Shown: positions 34,908-44,787, counted from the stretch's first letter. The stretch is DNA of 64,000 nt from Pseudothermotoga thermarum DSM 5069 (GCF_000217815.1 NC_015707.1:868001-932000), one strand, 5' to 3'. A program made the numbers and translations. Notes: generated from the letters alone by a model not told the origin.

Positions 34908-35510
34908 ATGAGGCTTGAAGAACCAGTTGCAGTGAGAATAGCTGGTGTTGGTGGACAGGGAAATATACTGGTGGGGAAAATTCTTGCACAAGCGGCAATG
35001 TACGATGGAAAATATGTGATACAAACACAACTTTACGGTGCAGAGGCAAGGGGTGGACTTACTCACTGCGATCTTCTGATTCACGATGAATGGATAGATT
35101 ATCCTTTGGCGGAACAATTTGAAATCATGTACATTATGCATCCAAAAGCTTTGAAAGAATATCAAAAAGCTTTGAAACCGAATGGAATAGTTCTTTTGGA
35201 TGTCACCCACCTTGAGGAAGTACCAAAGCAAATACTGTCAATAACCCGAAAGATAATTCAGCTACCGCTTGAAAAAATGGCAATAGAGAAATTCAATACC
35301 GCCACACCTGCGAACATGATAGGTTTAGGTGCTTTGGTGAGAGCAACCAAGCTGGTAAGCTATGAATCTTTGATGAAAGCCATTCAAGAAATGGTGCCTG
35401 AAAAATATCTCAAAATGAACCTTGAGGCGGTTGAGTATGGATATAAAAGCGTCAACAAGGAGTACAAACTCAAATCCGAAATTAAGATCAGGACAATTGG
35501 GTTCGAGTAA
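34908..35510 (+). CDS. korC: 2-oxoacid:ferredoxin oxidoreductase gamma subunit
   Basis: The 200-residue protein has the POR_N-gamma fold: RIAGVGGQGNILVGKILAQA at 8-27, QLYGAEARGGLTHCDLLI, the QPxALxxY-like KALKEYQKALKPNG, and ATPANMIGLGALVRATKLV. GGAGGAGGAGTAGAC precedes the ATG. It pairs with korB. The C-terminal ~25 residues are encoded in sequence overlapping the possible start of dgkA. Confidence 0.88.
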   Translation: MRLEEPVAVRIAGVGGQGNILVGKILAQAAMYDGKYVIQTQLYGAEARGGLTHCDLLIHDEWIDYPLAEQFEIMYIMHPKALKEYQKALKPNGIVLLDVTHLEEVPKQILSITRKIIQLPLEKMAIEKFNTATPANMIGLGALVRATKLVSYESLMKAIQEMVPEKYLKMNLEAVEYGYKSVNKEYKLKSEIKIRTIGFE

Positions 35511-35973
35511 TATTTTGAAATCTTTTTTGCATGCTTTTGAAGGAATAGAGGAAGCTTTAAGGGCTCAAAGAAATTTGAAAATACATTTTGCTGTGGCCTT
35601 TGTGGTTATAGTTGTTTCTTACTTTTTGAACATATCCGCTGAAGAATTTTTATGGCTTTCTTTTGCAGTCTTTTCTGTGATAGGAATGGAGCTCATCAAC
35701 ACTTTGGTGGAAGCTTTGATGGATGTTTACGACAAAAGTTTTGATCCGGCAATCAAATTTGTGAAAGATGTTTCTGCTGGGATAGTTTTGTGGTACTCTC
35801 TCTTTGCAACTATTGTTGGATTAGTCGTACTTGGGAAAGCTTTGTTTCACTGGACTTTCAATTTGGCCCGTGGCTTTACGATGATATACTTGACCGTTTT
35901 TCCAATGTTGATATTGATAAGGAGGTTGGCAAGTTTTGTCAAACGCAAAGGCAAGAATAGTTATCGTGGATGA
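35437..35973 (+). CDS. dgkA: Diacylglycerol kinase / undecaprenol kinase
   Basis: The membrane protein shows the DgkA signature ALRAQRNLKIHF, the acid motif VIGMELINTLVEALMD (E and N of the active site) and three TM helices, then additional TM segments near the C-terminus (about 120-165) beyond the usual ~120 residues. Prokaryotic enzymes phosphorylate diacylglycerol or undecaprenol with ATP. The start is uncertain: ATG 35437 overlaps korC by 74 bp, while TTG 35515, just before KSFLHAFEG where family similarity begins, would not overlap. The end overlaps cheB by 38 bp. Confidence 0.8.
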   Translation: MDIKASTRSTNSNPKLRSGQLGSSNILKSFLHAFEGIEEALRAQRNLKIHFAVAFVVIVVSYFLNISAEEFLWLSFAVFSVIGMELINTLVEALMDVYDKSFDPAIKFVKDVSAGIVLWYSLFATIVGLVVLGKALFHWTFNLARGFTMIYLTVFPMLILIRRLASFVKRKGKNSYRG

Positions 35974-36985
35974 CTCGGCTTTCATGAGAATGGTTTTGAA
36001 AGATATAATCGATTCACAACCCGACATGCAGGTTGTTGGTTTTGCAAAGGATGGCCTTGAGGCTCTTGAAGTTATAGCTGAGAAGAAACCAGATCTGGTG
36101 ACTTTAGACGTTGAGATGCCGAGGATGAACGGAATAGAAACGCTTAAACAAATAATGGCAAAGTTTCCCACAAGGGTTATAATGGTCAGCAGCTTGACGG
36201 AAGAAGGTGCTGACATAACTTTGACCGCCTTATCGCTTGGCGCAGTTGACTTTGTTACAAAGCCCGCCGGATCAACCTCTCTAAGTTTTAGAACTGTTGC
36301 GGATGAGTTGATCCAAAAAATAAGAGCAGCGCTTCAAATTCCCATTTCAAAGTTGACATCAAAGCCTACTGTTGCCAAAGTTAGTTTAAAAATCAAACAA
36401 CCTATTTTAGGACAAAAGGCAGTTGTAATAGGCAGTTCAACCGGAGGTCCAAAGTCTTTGGATCAAATCATACCGGCTTTACCAAAGGATTTTCCGGCTC
36501 CAATTTTCGTCGTTCAACACATGCCTCCCGTTTTTACAAAGTCTTTGGCTATGAGGCTGAATTCCATTTCTGAACTGAACGTAAAGGAAGCCGAGGACGG
36601 CGAAATTGTTAAAGCTGGTTTTGTCTACGTGGCACCCGGTGATTGGCATATGGGTGTAAAAGTTGTCAACCGTGATGTTAAAATATTCCTAGACAAATCT
36701 GATAAAATAAACAACGTAAGGCCGGCCGTTGACTTTACGTTGAATTATGTTGCAGAAATCTACAAATCTAACACGATTGCGGTTATTTTGACTGGTATGG
36801 GACGTGACGGTCAAAAAGGAGCTTTCAAGGTAAAATACTATTCTGGTAAAGTAATAGCTGAAGATGAAACAACATGTGCGGTTTTTGGGATGCCAAAAGC
36901 CGTTATAGAGGAAGGTTACGCAGATTTTGTTTTGCCAGCTTACAAAATTGCTGAGAAGCTGGTGGAATTGGTACAAGAAAGATAA
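35936..36985 (+). CDS. cheB: Chemotaxis protein-glutamate methylesterase
   Basis: The 349-residue protein has an N-terminal receiver domain (acidic VDDSAF, phospho-acceptor D in TLDVEMPRMNG, KPAG lysine) and a C-terminal CheB methylesterase domain. Its catalytic triad is Ser in GSSTGGP, His in VQHMPP and Asp in TGMGRDG. It demethylates and deamidates chemoreceptors. TTG is the start, after AAGGAGG (35920-35926). No cheR, cheA or receptor gene is in the window, so this is a lone cheB separated from its system. Confidence 0.94.
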   Translation: MSNAKARIVIVDDSAFMRMVLKDIIDSQPDMQVVGFAKDGLEALEVIAEKKPDLVTLDVEMPRMNGIETLKQIMAKFPTRVIMVSSLTEEGADITLTALSLGAVDFVTKPAGSTSLSFRTVADELIQKIRAALQIPISKLTSKPTVAKVSLKIKQPILGQKAVVIGSSTGGPKSLDQIIPALPKDFPAPIFVVQHMPPVFTKSLAMRLNSISELNVKEAEDGEIVKAGFVYVAPGDWHMGVKVVNRDVKIFLDKSDKINNVRPAVDFTLNYVAEIYKSNTIAVILTGMGRDGQKGAFKVKYYSGKVIAEDETTCAVFGMPKAVIEEGYADFVLPAYKIAEKLVELVQER

Positions 36986-37020
36986 AAGATAGATCATTTA
37001 TTTAAAAAGGGGAGATCGGG

Positions 37021-37839
37021 GTGCAAAGGTTGTTTACAATTTTTTTCATCCTGTTTTCCTTAATTTGCTTTGGGGGGTACATAACGATTACCTACACCGT
37101 TCAGCCTGGAGATACCTTGATTGACATTGCCAGAAAGTTTAAAGTATCTCCCTCAACAATCTTAGATTGGAACAATTTATCCAATGCAACCAAGTTGAAA
37201 GTAGGGCAGCAGTTGATAATTCCTCAGCCGGAAGGTTATCTTTACACCGTTGTCAAGGGGGATAATTTGTACACAATAGCAAAAAGATTTTTCACGACGG
37301 TTTCAGATATAATGATTGCCAACAACCTCACCTCTGATACTATAAGGGTCGGACAAAGGTTGTTCATACCCGCATCATCTATAGGTAAAGCATTCAACAG
37401 AGAAAAGGGCTACATATGGCCTGTTTTTGGAACACTTTCATCACCATTCGGTTATAGGATTCATCCCATCACTAAAAAATATTCTTTTCACAGTGGAATT
37501 GATATTTCAGCACCCGAAGGCACACCAGTTTTTGCTTCAACATCAGGAGTGGTTACTTTTGCAGGGGAAAACGGCGGCTATGGTTTGATGGTTGAAATAA
37601 AAAGCGGCAACGTTGTTACACGTTATGCTCATTTGTCAAAAATAACTGTTTACGTTGGGCAAAATGTTTCACAAGGTACGCTGATAGGAAGGGTTGGAAG
37701 TACTGGCTTGACAACTGGGCCACATTTACATTTTGAAATAGTTGTGGCAGGCAATGCAACAAATCCTTTGGCTTACTTGCCCTCCTCCAACAACATATAT
37801 GTTTTGAAAGAAACCGCTGGAGCAGTTGGAGGAGAGTAA
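37021..37839 (+). CDS. LysM-M23 murein endopeptidase
   Basis: The 272-residue protein starts at GTG after GGGGAG. A signal peptide spans about 1-19, then two LysM domains (about 24-68 and 74-118; YTVQPGDTLIDIARKF and YTVVKGDNLYTIAKRF), then a LytM/M23 domain (about 130-250). Zinc ligands are H157, D161 (HSGIDISAPEG) and H237 in GPHLHFE, with H235 as catalytic partner. It binds and probably cuts peptidoglycan cross-links, acting outside the membrane. It ends 1 bp from the convergent hydrolase. Confidence 0.93.
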   Translation: MQRLFTIFFILFSLICFGGYITITYTVQPGDTLIDIARKFKVSPSTILDWNNLSNATKLKVGQQLIIPQPEGYLYTVVKGDNLYTIAKRFFTTVSDIMIANNLTSDTIRVGQRLFIPASSIGKAFNREKGYIWPVFGTLSSPFGYRIHPITKKYSFHSGIDISAPEGTPVFASTSGVVTFAGENGGYGLMVEIKSGNVVTRYAHLSKITVYVGQNVSQGTLIGRVGSTGLTTGPHLHFEIVVAGNATNPLAYLPSSNNIYVLKETAGAVGGE

Positions 37840-38598
37840 TCAGTGGTTGATCAACCAATTGATTAAATCCTGCTTGAACAAACTTGACATGGTTGTGTCT
37901 TCAAAAAGCTCGTGAAAGCATCCTTCGTAAGCTTTAAAGATTTTATCCTTTGAGGCAACTTTTTGGGAAAATTGCTCCGCGCCCGTTGGCAAAACTATCT
38001 TGTCTTCCGTCCCAACCGCAACAAAACAAGGTATGGTTATCTTTTCGGCTTCTTCAATAGCCTTTTTGGAGTTTGTGAACATATCGTGCGCCAGTTTTGC
38101 AGAAATTCTTCTGTGTACCAGAGGATCTTCCACATATCTTTTCACAGCTTCTTTGTTTGTTGAAAGCAAATTTGGATCAATGCGGTTGTCAAAAGTCACC
38201 CAAGGAGTTATTACCGACGTTACTGCTGCCAATAATCGCAAGCTTGGTGAAACGTTGGGCAAGTGTAATGCAGGAGAGGTAACGATCAACCCACGCAAAG
38301 ATTTGCAAAATCTTGTTTCTGCATAACGTATGGCAATCAATCCACCAAGACTGTGGCCAAAAAGAAAGGAATTGGGATGCCTTTCCAACAAACTGTCGAT
38401 AAAACGAAAGACCTTCTTGAAAGACAAATGCCCTCTTTTTCCAGGGCTTTCTCCATGTCCAGGTAAATCAAAAAGCGTTAAACCATAGTCGACGGTTTTA
38501 AGTAACTCAACTAGCCAACCATACCTTTTTGAATGTTCTCCTAAACCGTGAACGAGAATCACCCATCCTCTTTTTCCCTCGAATTCCTTGATCCACAT
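37840..38598 (-). CDS. Alpha/beta hydrolase, monoacylglycerol lipase-like
   Basis: The 252-residue hydrolase has the oxyanion HGLGEHSKRY, the nucleophile elbow GHSLGG with S83, the acid in VGTEDKIVLP and the histidine in CFHELFED. The cap helices (residues about 115-180) fit Hydrolase_4 (serine aminopeptidase S33/lysophospholipase). No signal peptide, so it is cytosolic. Substrates may be monoacylglycerols or small esters. It overlaps the rnr C-terminus by 40 bp, a long overlap. Confidence 0.85.
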   Translation of the reverse strand: MWIKEFEGKRGWVILVHGLGEHSKRYGWLVELLKTVDYGLTLFDLPGHGESPGKRGHLSFKKVFRFIDSLLERHPNSFLFGHSLGGLIAIRYAETRFCKSLRGLIVTSPALHLPNVSPSLRLLAAVTSVITPWVTFDNRIDPNLLSTNKEAVKRYVEDPLVHRRISAKLAHDMFTNSKKAIEEAEKITIPCFVAVGTEDKIVLPTGAEQFSQKVASKDKIFKAYEGCFHELFEDTTMSSLFKQDLINWLINH

Positions 38599-40730
38599 TG
38601 TTTTTCATCCCCCACGTACTCAAAATCAATTTCTCCTGTGGCTTTATCGGCGTTGATCACCCTCGCTTTTATAACATCGCCAATTTTGAAAACTTTTCCA
38701 GTCCTTTCACCAACAAGAATGTTTTTCTTTTCATCGTAGTAGTAATAATCATCCAAAGTTGAAATGTGAATCAAGCCAGATATGAGCTTTTCAGGTATTT
38801 CAACAAACAATCCAAAGTGAGTTACATTTGTCACCACAACGTTGAAGATCTTTCCAATGAATCTTTTTATGTACTCAACTTTTTTAATGGCTATTAAATC
38901 CCATTCTGCTTCATCCGCGACACGTTCACGTCTACTGCAATGTTCGGCGATTTTAGGTAGCTCCTCGGAAAATTTTTGAATCTGCTTTGGGGTGAATTTT
39001 CCTTTTTGCTTAAGATAAATCTTCAAAAGCCTATGAACAACCAAATCTGGGTAACGCCTTATCGGAGATGTGAAATGAGTGTAAGCAAAGGAAGCCAAAC
39101 CGAAATGTCCAATGTTCGTTGCCGAATAAAGAGCTCTTTTCATCGACCTGACCAAAAGTCTTTCGACGCTTGATCGAAGCGGGTGATTTTTTACAGCCTC
39201 CAGTATCTTCTGTAAGAAGGCTGCATCGATCTTCTTTGGAAACTTTATACCAATACCCAACGCTTCTACGTATTCTTTCAATTGAACAAGCGTTTCGGGA
39301 TCAGGTTCTTCGTGCACTCTGTAAACGAAAGGCAAACCAGCTTCGTGGAAAATGTTTGCCACAGTTTCGTTAGCTTTGATCATGAATTCTTCGATCAAAA
39401 TTTCAGCCTTTCCGCGCACAACTGGAACTATATCAACGACGGAGTAATCTTTTCCAAGAATAACCTTGACTTCTCCTCCCTCGATGTCTAAAATCGCTCC
39501 TCGCGCTTTTCTGTATTCTCTAAGTATTTGAGATAGTTCAAGCATTAGATCTAACGAGCGGCAAATTTCCTTGCCCAGTATCTTTTTTGCTTCCTCGTCG
39601 CCTTCGAAGTATCTGTTGACTAGCGTGTAAGTCAGTCGTTTTTTGCTTTTTATATAGCTTGGAAAGACTTTATAATCAAGTGTTTCACCGTCTTTGTTTA
39701 TGAGCATTTGAACGGTGAAGGTTAAACGTATCTTTCCTTCGACCAAACTGCAAAGATCGTTTGATAATTTGAAAGGAAACATTGGAATAACTGTGTCAAG
39801 CAAATAAACACTTGTACCTCTCAAGAATGCTTCCTTATCGAGTGCAGAGCCTTCTTTGACGTAGTGAGAGACATCGGCTATATGAACAGATAAAAGGTAT
39901 TTATCCTTAACTTTCTTTATCGAGACAGCATCGTCAAAATCCTTGGCATCTTCGCCGTCGATAGTAAAAACTATTTCATCGGTACAATCAACTCTACCAA
40001 TCAAATCTTCTTTGGTGACATCATCTGGTAGCTCAGCCACTTCTTTCATCACTTCTTCAGGAAATTCTACTCTTAAAGAGTGCTTTGCAATCACACTTGG
40101 TATGTCTATTCTTGGATCTTCTGCATCGCCTAAAATCTGTACTATTTCCACTTCTGGTAGCTGATTTTTCCTAGGCCATTTCACTATTTTTGCCACAACT
40201 TTTAAACCCGGTCTGATACCTTTAACTGTTTTTGCATTTACAACAAATTCAAAATTTATCTTCGGATCGTCTGGTGTCAAGTAAAATCTCGATCGTCTAA
40301 GCTGCAACACTCCAACGATTTCGCGCTTTTCTCTTTTCAAAATCTTTATAACTTTTCCTTTTGGAAGGTTTCTCCATTTTCCAATTATTTCAACCATGAC
40401 TTTGTCCATGTGAATTGCCCCGTTGGCATCTTCAACCATTACCGCGATTTCTTCTCCATTTTCAGTTTTCACAAAAGCGATGTTTCCGCTTCGTGTAAAT
40501 TCGATGGTTCCAGTTGCAATTTCACGAGACGGTTTAAAGTAATGTCCAGCGCTGTCTTGTATTAAATATCCTTCTTCGATCAATTGCAATATTCTTTCCT
40601 TTATCGATTTTTTCTTATCTTTCGTTGTGGCACCGAAGTGTCGGTAAATTTCTTTCAAGACAACCTTCTTTTTCTGTGAAAAAAGTTCATCGATTTTCTG
40701 TATAAACTTTTTACTGATACGCCGTGACAC
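38559..40730 (-). CDS. rnr: Ribonuclease R
   Basis: I prefer GTG 40728-40730 behind AAGGAAAGGGG; a longer frame from 40775 adds 15 residues without a site. The 723-residue protein has an N-terminal HTH-like region, cold-shock domains (about 60-200), the RNB catalytic domain (about 230-560: TIDGEDAKDFDDAVSI supplies the metal-binding Asp cluster; PIRRYPDLVVHR is the RNB motif) and a C-terminal S1 domain (about 620-700). It degrades structured RNA 3' to 5'. The C-terminal tail after S1 lacks the long basic extension of E. coli RNase R. It begins 20 bp inside the GGDEF gene end. Confidence 0.93.
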   Translation of the reverse strand: MSRRISKKFIQKIDELFSQKKKVVLKEIYRHFGATTKDKKKSIKERILQLIEEGYLIQDSAGHYFKPSREIATGTIEFTRSGNIAFVKTENGEEIAVMVEDANGAIHMDKVMVEIIGKWRNLPKGKVIKILKREKREIVGVLQLRRSRFYLTPDDPKINFEFVVNAKTVKGIRPGLKVVAKIVKWPRKNQLPEVEIVQILGDAEDPRIDIPSVIAKHSLRVEFPEEVMKEVAELPDDVTKEDLIGRVDCTDEIVFTIDGEDAKDFDDAVSIKKVKDKYLLSVHIADVSHYVKEGSALDKEAFLRGTSVYLLDTVIPMFPFKLSNDLCSLVEGKIRLTFTVQMLINKDGETLDYKVFPSYIKSKKRLTYTLVNRYFEGDEEAKKILGKEICRSLDLMLELSQILREYRKARGAILDIEGGEVKVILGKDYSVVDIVPVVRGKAEILIEEFMIKANETVANIFHEAGLPFVYRVHEEPDPETLVQLKEYVEALGIGIKFPKKIDAAFLQKILEAVKNHPLRSSVERLLVRSMKRALYSATNIGHFGLASFAYTHFTSPIRRYPDLVVHRLLKIYLKQKGKFTPKQIQKFSEELPKIAEHCSRRERVADEAEWDLIAIKKVEYIKRFIGKIFNVVVTNVTHFGLFVEIPEKLISGLIHISTLDDYYYYDEKKNILVGERTGKVFKIGDVIKARVINADKATGEIDFEYVGDEKQCGSRNSREKEDG

Positions 40731-43700
40731 AGGCTTTTCCCCTTTCCTTAGAAATATACATTGCTTTATCTGCAAAAACGATAAGGTCTTCCGGACGCTT
40801 TGCAGGATCTTCAGGATAACCGCTTACCCCAAAGCTAAGTGTCAGCTTGAATTCAAATGGGTTTGTATCTATTATCGATTTTAATATTTTCTCAGCAACC
40901 TTGACTCCGTCGTTTTTTGTGGTGTTGAGAAGGATTAGAACAAACTCTTCTCCACCGTACCTGCTCAAAACGTCCGTTGATCTTGTGGAACTTCTTAGGA
41001 CTGACGATATAAACCTAAGCACTTCATCGCCAACGTCGTGACCATACTTATCGTTGATCTTCTTAAAGTCGTCGATGTCAGTGACTATCACACAGAAGTT
41101 TCCACCGTATCGATTAACTCTTTCGTATTCTTCTTTCAATTTCATCGCGAAGTAACGACGGTTGTACAAACCGGTCAATGGGTCTGTAATGCTCTCTTGG
41201 TATATCAAGATATTCTTCACGACGTGTGCGATGATTTCTTGCATTCTGATGAGCATTCTCAAAAATTCCGTGAAAATGGTTTCATCCAAATACAACGCTT
41301 TGTTGGCTACGTAAAGAACCAATGAATAATTTTCATAAACTGATACAACGTTGCAAACCTCAAGTGGAGTGTATGAAAACTTTGGCTTAAGTGGTACTTC
41401 GGATAGATTGATCGATATTTTCTCCACTATTTTTCCCTTGGGATTTCTTAAAACTAACGCCACTGATGATATCGGTAAAAGGCTCATCAACCTTGAGGCT
41501 AAAAATTCCATAGTTGTTGAAAGTTGATCCTGAGCACTCACAATTTTCAACGTATCCAGAGCGTATTCGGCAAAGTTTTGATATTCTATGATTTGGCCTA
41601 TCAAGTTTTTGGCATCGGACAGCAGGTTAGAGACTTCTTCGTTTGCTTTTTGCCTAGCAGATTCGACAATCGAAAGTACTTGATGAATTGGTGGGGCAAA
41701 CTTCAACTTGTTCTCAAGCCATTTGGCGGCGTTTTCAAAACCTCTGCTTTTGTAGATGGATATTGCCCGCTCTGCGTAGTTTATTGCCAAAGGTATTTCC
41801 CCTATACTTTGATAAGCCAGCGCAGCCCCTTCGTACACCTGAGCAAGCGAAAGGTAGCTTCCATATCTTATGTTGTCTTGTTCAAGCTGTTCAAGGAACC
41901 TTGTGAAACCTTCGCGATCCACTTTTATCAACCTTGGGCCGAATATTTGGCAAGTTTCTTCTTTCCAATAAGGATCACCTTTGTAAAGAAATTCTTTCCA
42001 AGCTTTGTAGAATTCTTGATCATCGTTTGCCAAAAACAAATTGCGAAACCTCACAAAAGCTGGATTTTTCATCGCTGGATTATCTATGTTTTCTTTTATC
42101 AACCTGACAGCTTCTTCGATATAACCACTTATTGCATAAGCTGCCACCAATCCTCTTAAACCTCTTTGCTCAATTCCAAGGTATTTTTCGATCTCTATTT
42201 CTCTCGAAAAATCTTCAAGTGCATTCTCAACCTCGTGGTTGTAAGAATGGTAATTACCTTCGACAAAGTAGCTGTAAGCTTCTACATTCAACATGCCTGT
42301 TAAGTGAGCGAGCTGTCTTAAACGTTGAAGATTTGCAAACATTTTTTCTACTTCGCCATGATAAAGGCTTACCCACACCAGGTTACTTAAGGCAGTTTGA
42401 ATTAACTCAGTTGATCCAATTTTATGACCAATCTCTATTACTTTTTCGTACAAACTTATTGCTTCAAAACTTGTCGTCATAATGCTTGCAATTGAAAACA
42501 ATATCCTTGGAAGAATATCAAGAAAATTGTTTTCCTCGGATATTTTTCTAATAGAATTTAACATTTCCATCACCTGCAGCGGATGGGATTCTCTTCTAAT
42601 TTCAGCGATCAGCAAAAGCGTTTGAATTTTTAACTTTAAATGTACTTTATTCATTTTAAGTCTACCAATCAAAATATCCAATTCTTTCATCAACTCTTTT
42701 GAGACTTCTTCACCGCTTGCAAGGATGCGTCTTACTTTCCAATACAGCTTTCTAAGCTTTGAATAATCCGTTGATGCTTCGAAAATATGCGGATTTTTCT
42801 CTTCAATTTCGCGTGCAAGGTTGATTTTGTTTGCAGCGACAAGGGCAACGTACTGCTCAAAAAGATATTTTTGATTTCCCTCAAGCATCAGCGCAAAAGA
42901 CTCAAGTAAATTTGGTTCTCCTTTGATCAAAAGGGCTTTGAGTTTTAAACTAATTAAAGCATAGCTTTGTCTAGCCGGAAAAATCTTTTCTGCTTCTTTC
43001 AAATAGTTCAAAGCGTCGGATAGTTCACCATAAGAATTCAGCTTCTTTCTTGCTGCAAGCAAGAAAAGACATGCTGCCGCTGCTTTTCTTCCTATCATAA
43101 GCATGTGCCAAGCCTTTTTCGCTGGATCGACAAACTTTTGAGACAAAATCAAATGATTCCTTTCACGCGTTTTTTCATCAATGCTTTGATAAAGTTTTTC
43201 CCAAATCTCTTTCAACGTGAATCTGTAACCATTGTTTTCCCAGTATACGATTCCATCTGTAAGAAGACTAGAAAGAGTTGGCTTAACCTTTATTCCTTGA
43301 TCTTCCATTGAGGTAAATAATGCTTCAAGATCTTCTACCGTGAACTTTTCTCCGCACAATGCAATTAAGTTTGATCCGTCTTTTTTGTATTTTTCCAAAT
43401 CAAGCTTTAGTTCAACGATCTCAGAAAAATCGTGAGCCAAAATCGCGGATGGATCAAACTGCAATTGTTCATTTTCGTATTTCAACGCCCCAATCTTTAT
43501 CGCTATGTCAACTACTTGAACAATTTTTCCTGGCAAACCTTGGGAGATTGTATAAACCCAATTGGAAAGCGTTTCAATTTGCTCGCCTGGTACATCAAGC
43601 ATTGAAGATAAGAAAAGCTGAGTTTTATGAATATCAAACGGCTCAAGTTGAATAAAATAATCGTACTTGACTGGTATAGGCATTTGAGTCGAAGCCAAAA

Positions 43701-44784
43701 GCAAAATGTGGCTAGTTTTGAAATTGAAAGAATTTAGCTGTTCTATTAGCGATCTCAAGGAAACTCCCATTTCTTGAACATCGTCGATGACGATAACTGA
43801 CTTGGAAATTTTGTTCAAAATCCTTCCCAAAGTTAAACTGATTTGGTCAACTGAAAGTCGCTTACCTGCCAAAAATTCTTCAATTACTTTTCGATCTATT
43901 TGATCCAAACTTTCATAGTCCTCGCTACTCAAAAGTTGAAGTGTTGCAAGAAAGAGGGTGTCAAAATTCTCAACCCATATAACGGGTATATTAAACTTTC
44001 TAACTTCTGTTGAAACGTAATCGAGTAGGGTTGTTTTGCCAGAACGTTGCGGACCATAAACCAAAATGGTTTGCAAACCAGATTTGGCGTTTAAAATCTG
44101 CTGTAAAATTTGGTCCGCTTCGTTCCTTTTCATGAATACTGGTTTAACTTTTATCACCTTTTTCTCGATTGTTTCTGAAAATATTTGCGGAAGCAGTGAC
44201 AAATGCGTTTTTCTGTTCGTGGGATCTTCATATACAAAGTCGTTGAAAAATTCTTTTAGTTCTGCTTCCTTCGCAAATTTCTGTGCAAGTTTTCCAAAGG
44301 TGTACGCAGTTGAAAAAATCGATGCTGTGCCGTATTTTTCAAACTCTGGGGCTACAACGATTTTTTCTCCTTTTGGTAATTCTTTACTGTTAAACCAAAT
44401 GGGAGGTATCATGTAAAAAGATTCAGAAAAGATGAAATCGTCTAAGGATAAAACGGGAATAGCGATTGAACGGTGAAGAAACTCCCTAAGAAGCGATAAA
44501 ACAAAGATTGCAAAATCTTTGCTTTGCAAATTTGCTTGATCCACTGGTTTTGCTTTAAAGTAAGGCAAATATATAACCGGTTTATCCCTAAGATCAAAGC
44601 TCTCTGGAATCAGCAATCCTGGATGTTTTACTTTCGAAATCATTGAGATGAAGTTTGCAAGTTTTGCTTTCGATCCCCCAATTGCCTCTGGTTTTAAAAC
44701 TTTCATTACTTTCAACATCGACTTATCTTCCACCAAATATTCACTACCATTGTAGGTTTCCCTTAGAAACTGTAATATTTTCAA
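40711..44784 (-). CDS. Pseudokinase / STAND-type ATPase / TPR / GGDEF signalling protein
   Basis: A 1357-residue cytosolic protein with no TM helices. Residues 1-200 resemble a protein-kinase fold (MKVLKPE with K28, KVKHPGLL near 51-58, VAPE at 144-147) but the HRD catalytic loop reads PVLSLDDFIF and no DFG is visible, so it is probably a pseudokinase. A P-loop ATPase follows (Walker A GPQRSGKT, 244-251; Walker B VIVIDDVQ, 330-337). Next come alpha-solenoid repeats (about 550-1010), a GAF-like sensor (about 1030-1180) and a C-terminal GGDEF domain (about 1190-1357) with intact GGEEF at 1277-1281 and inhibitory-site RSTD at 1268-1271. It should make cyclic-di-GMP. Family relatives end in histidine kinase or LuxR modules instead. 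Confidence 0.85.
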   Translation of the reverse strand: MKILQFLRETYNGSEYLVEDKSMLKVMKVLKPEAIGGSKAKLANFISMISKVKHPGLLIPESFDLRDKPVIYLPYFKAKPVDQANLQSKDFAIFVLSLLREFLHRSIAIPVLSLDDFIFSESFYMIPPIWFNSKELPKGEKIVVAPEFEKYGTASIFSTAYTFGKLAQKFAKEAELKEFFNDFVYEDPTNRKTHLSLLPQIFSETIEKKVIKVKPVFMKRNEADQILQQILNAKSGLQTILVYGPQRSGKTTLLDYVSTEVRKFNIPVIWVENFDTLFLATLQLLSSEDYESLDQIDRKVIEEFLAGKRLSVDQISLTLGRILNKISKSVIVIDDVQEMGVSLRSLIEQLNSFNFKTSHILLLASTQMPIPVKYDYFIQLEPFDIHKTQLFLSSMLDVPGEQIETLSNWVYTISQGLPGKIVQVVDIAIKIGALKYENEQLQFDPSAILAHDFSEIVELKLDLEKYKKDGSNLIALCGEKFTVEDLEALFTSMEDQGIKVKPTLSSLLTDGIVYWENNGYRFTLKEIWEKLYQSIDEKTRERNHLILSQKFVDPAKKAWHMLMIGRKAAAACLFLLAARKKLNSYGELSDALNYLKEAEKIFPARQSYALISLKLKALLIKGEPNLLESFALMLEGNQKYLFEQYVALVAANKINLAREIEEKNPHIFEASTDYSKLRKLYWKVRRILASGEEVSKELMKELDILIGRLKMNKVHLKLKIQTLLLIAEIRRESHPLQVMEMLNSIRKISEENNFLDILPRILFSIASIMTTSFEAISLYEKVIEIGHKIGSTELIQTALSNLVWVSLYHGEVEKMFANLQRLRQLAHLTGMLNVEAYSYFVEGNYHSYNHEVENALEDFSREIEIEKYLGIEQRGLRGLVAAYAISGYIEEAVRLIKENIDNPAMKNPAFVRFRNLFLANDDQEFYKAWKEFLYKGDPYWKEETCQIFGPRLIKVDREGFTRFLEQLEQDNIRYGSYLSLAQVYEGAALAYQSIGEIPLAINYAERAISIYKSRGFENAAKWLENKLKFAPPIHQVLSIVESARQKANEEVSNLLSDAKNLIGQIIEYQNFAEYALDTLKIVSAQDQLSTTMEFLASRLMSLLPISSVALVLRNPKGKIVEKISINLSEVPLKPKFSYTPLEVCNVVSVYENYSLVLYVANKALYLDETIFTEFLRMLIRMQEIIAHVVKNILIYQESITDPLTGLYNRRYFAMKLKEEYERVNRYGGNFCVIVTDIDDFKKINDKYGHDVGDEVLRFISSVLRSSTRSTDVLSRYGGEEFVLILLNTTKNDGVKVAEKILKSIIDTNPFEFKLTLSFGVSGYPEDPAKRPEDLIVFADKAMYISKERGKACVTAYQ

Positions 44785-44787
44785 ATT

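Noticed and set aside
34516-35049. Minus-strand frame of 177 codons over korB/korC
   Set aside because: Antisense to well-supported subunits and without a ribosome site.
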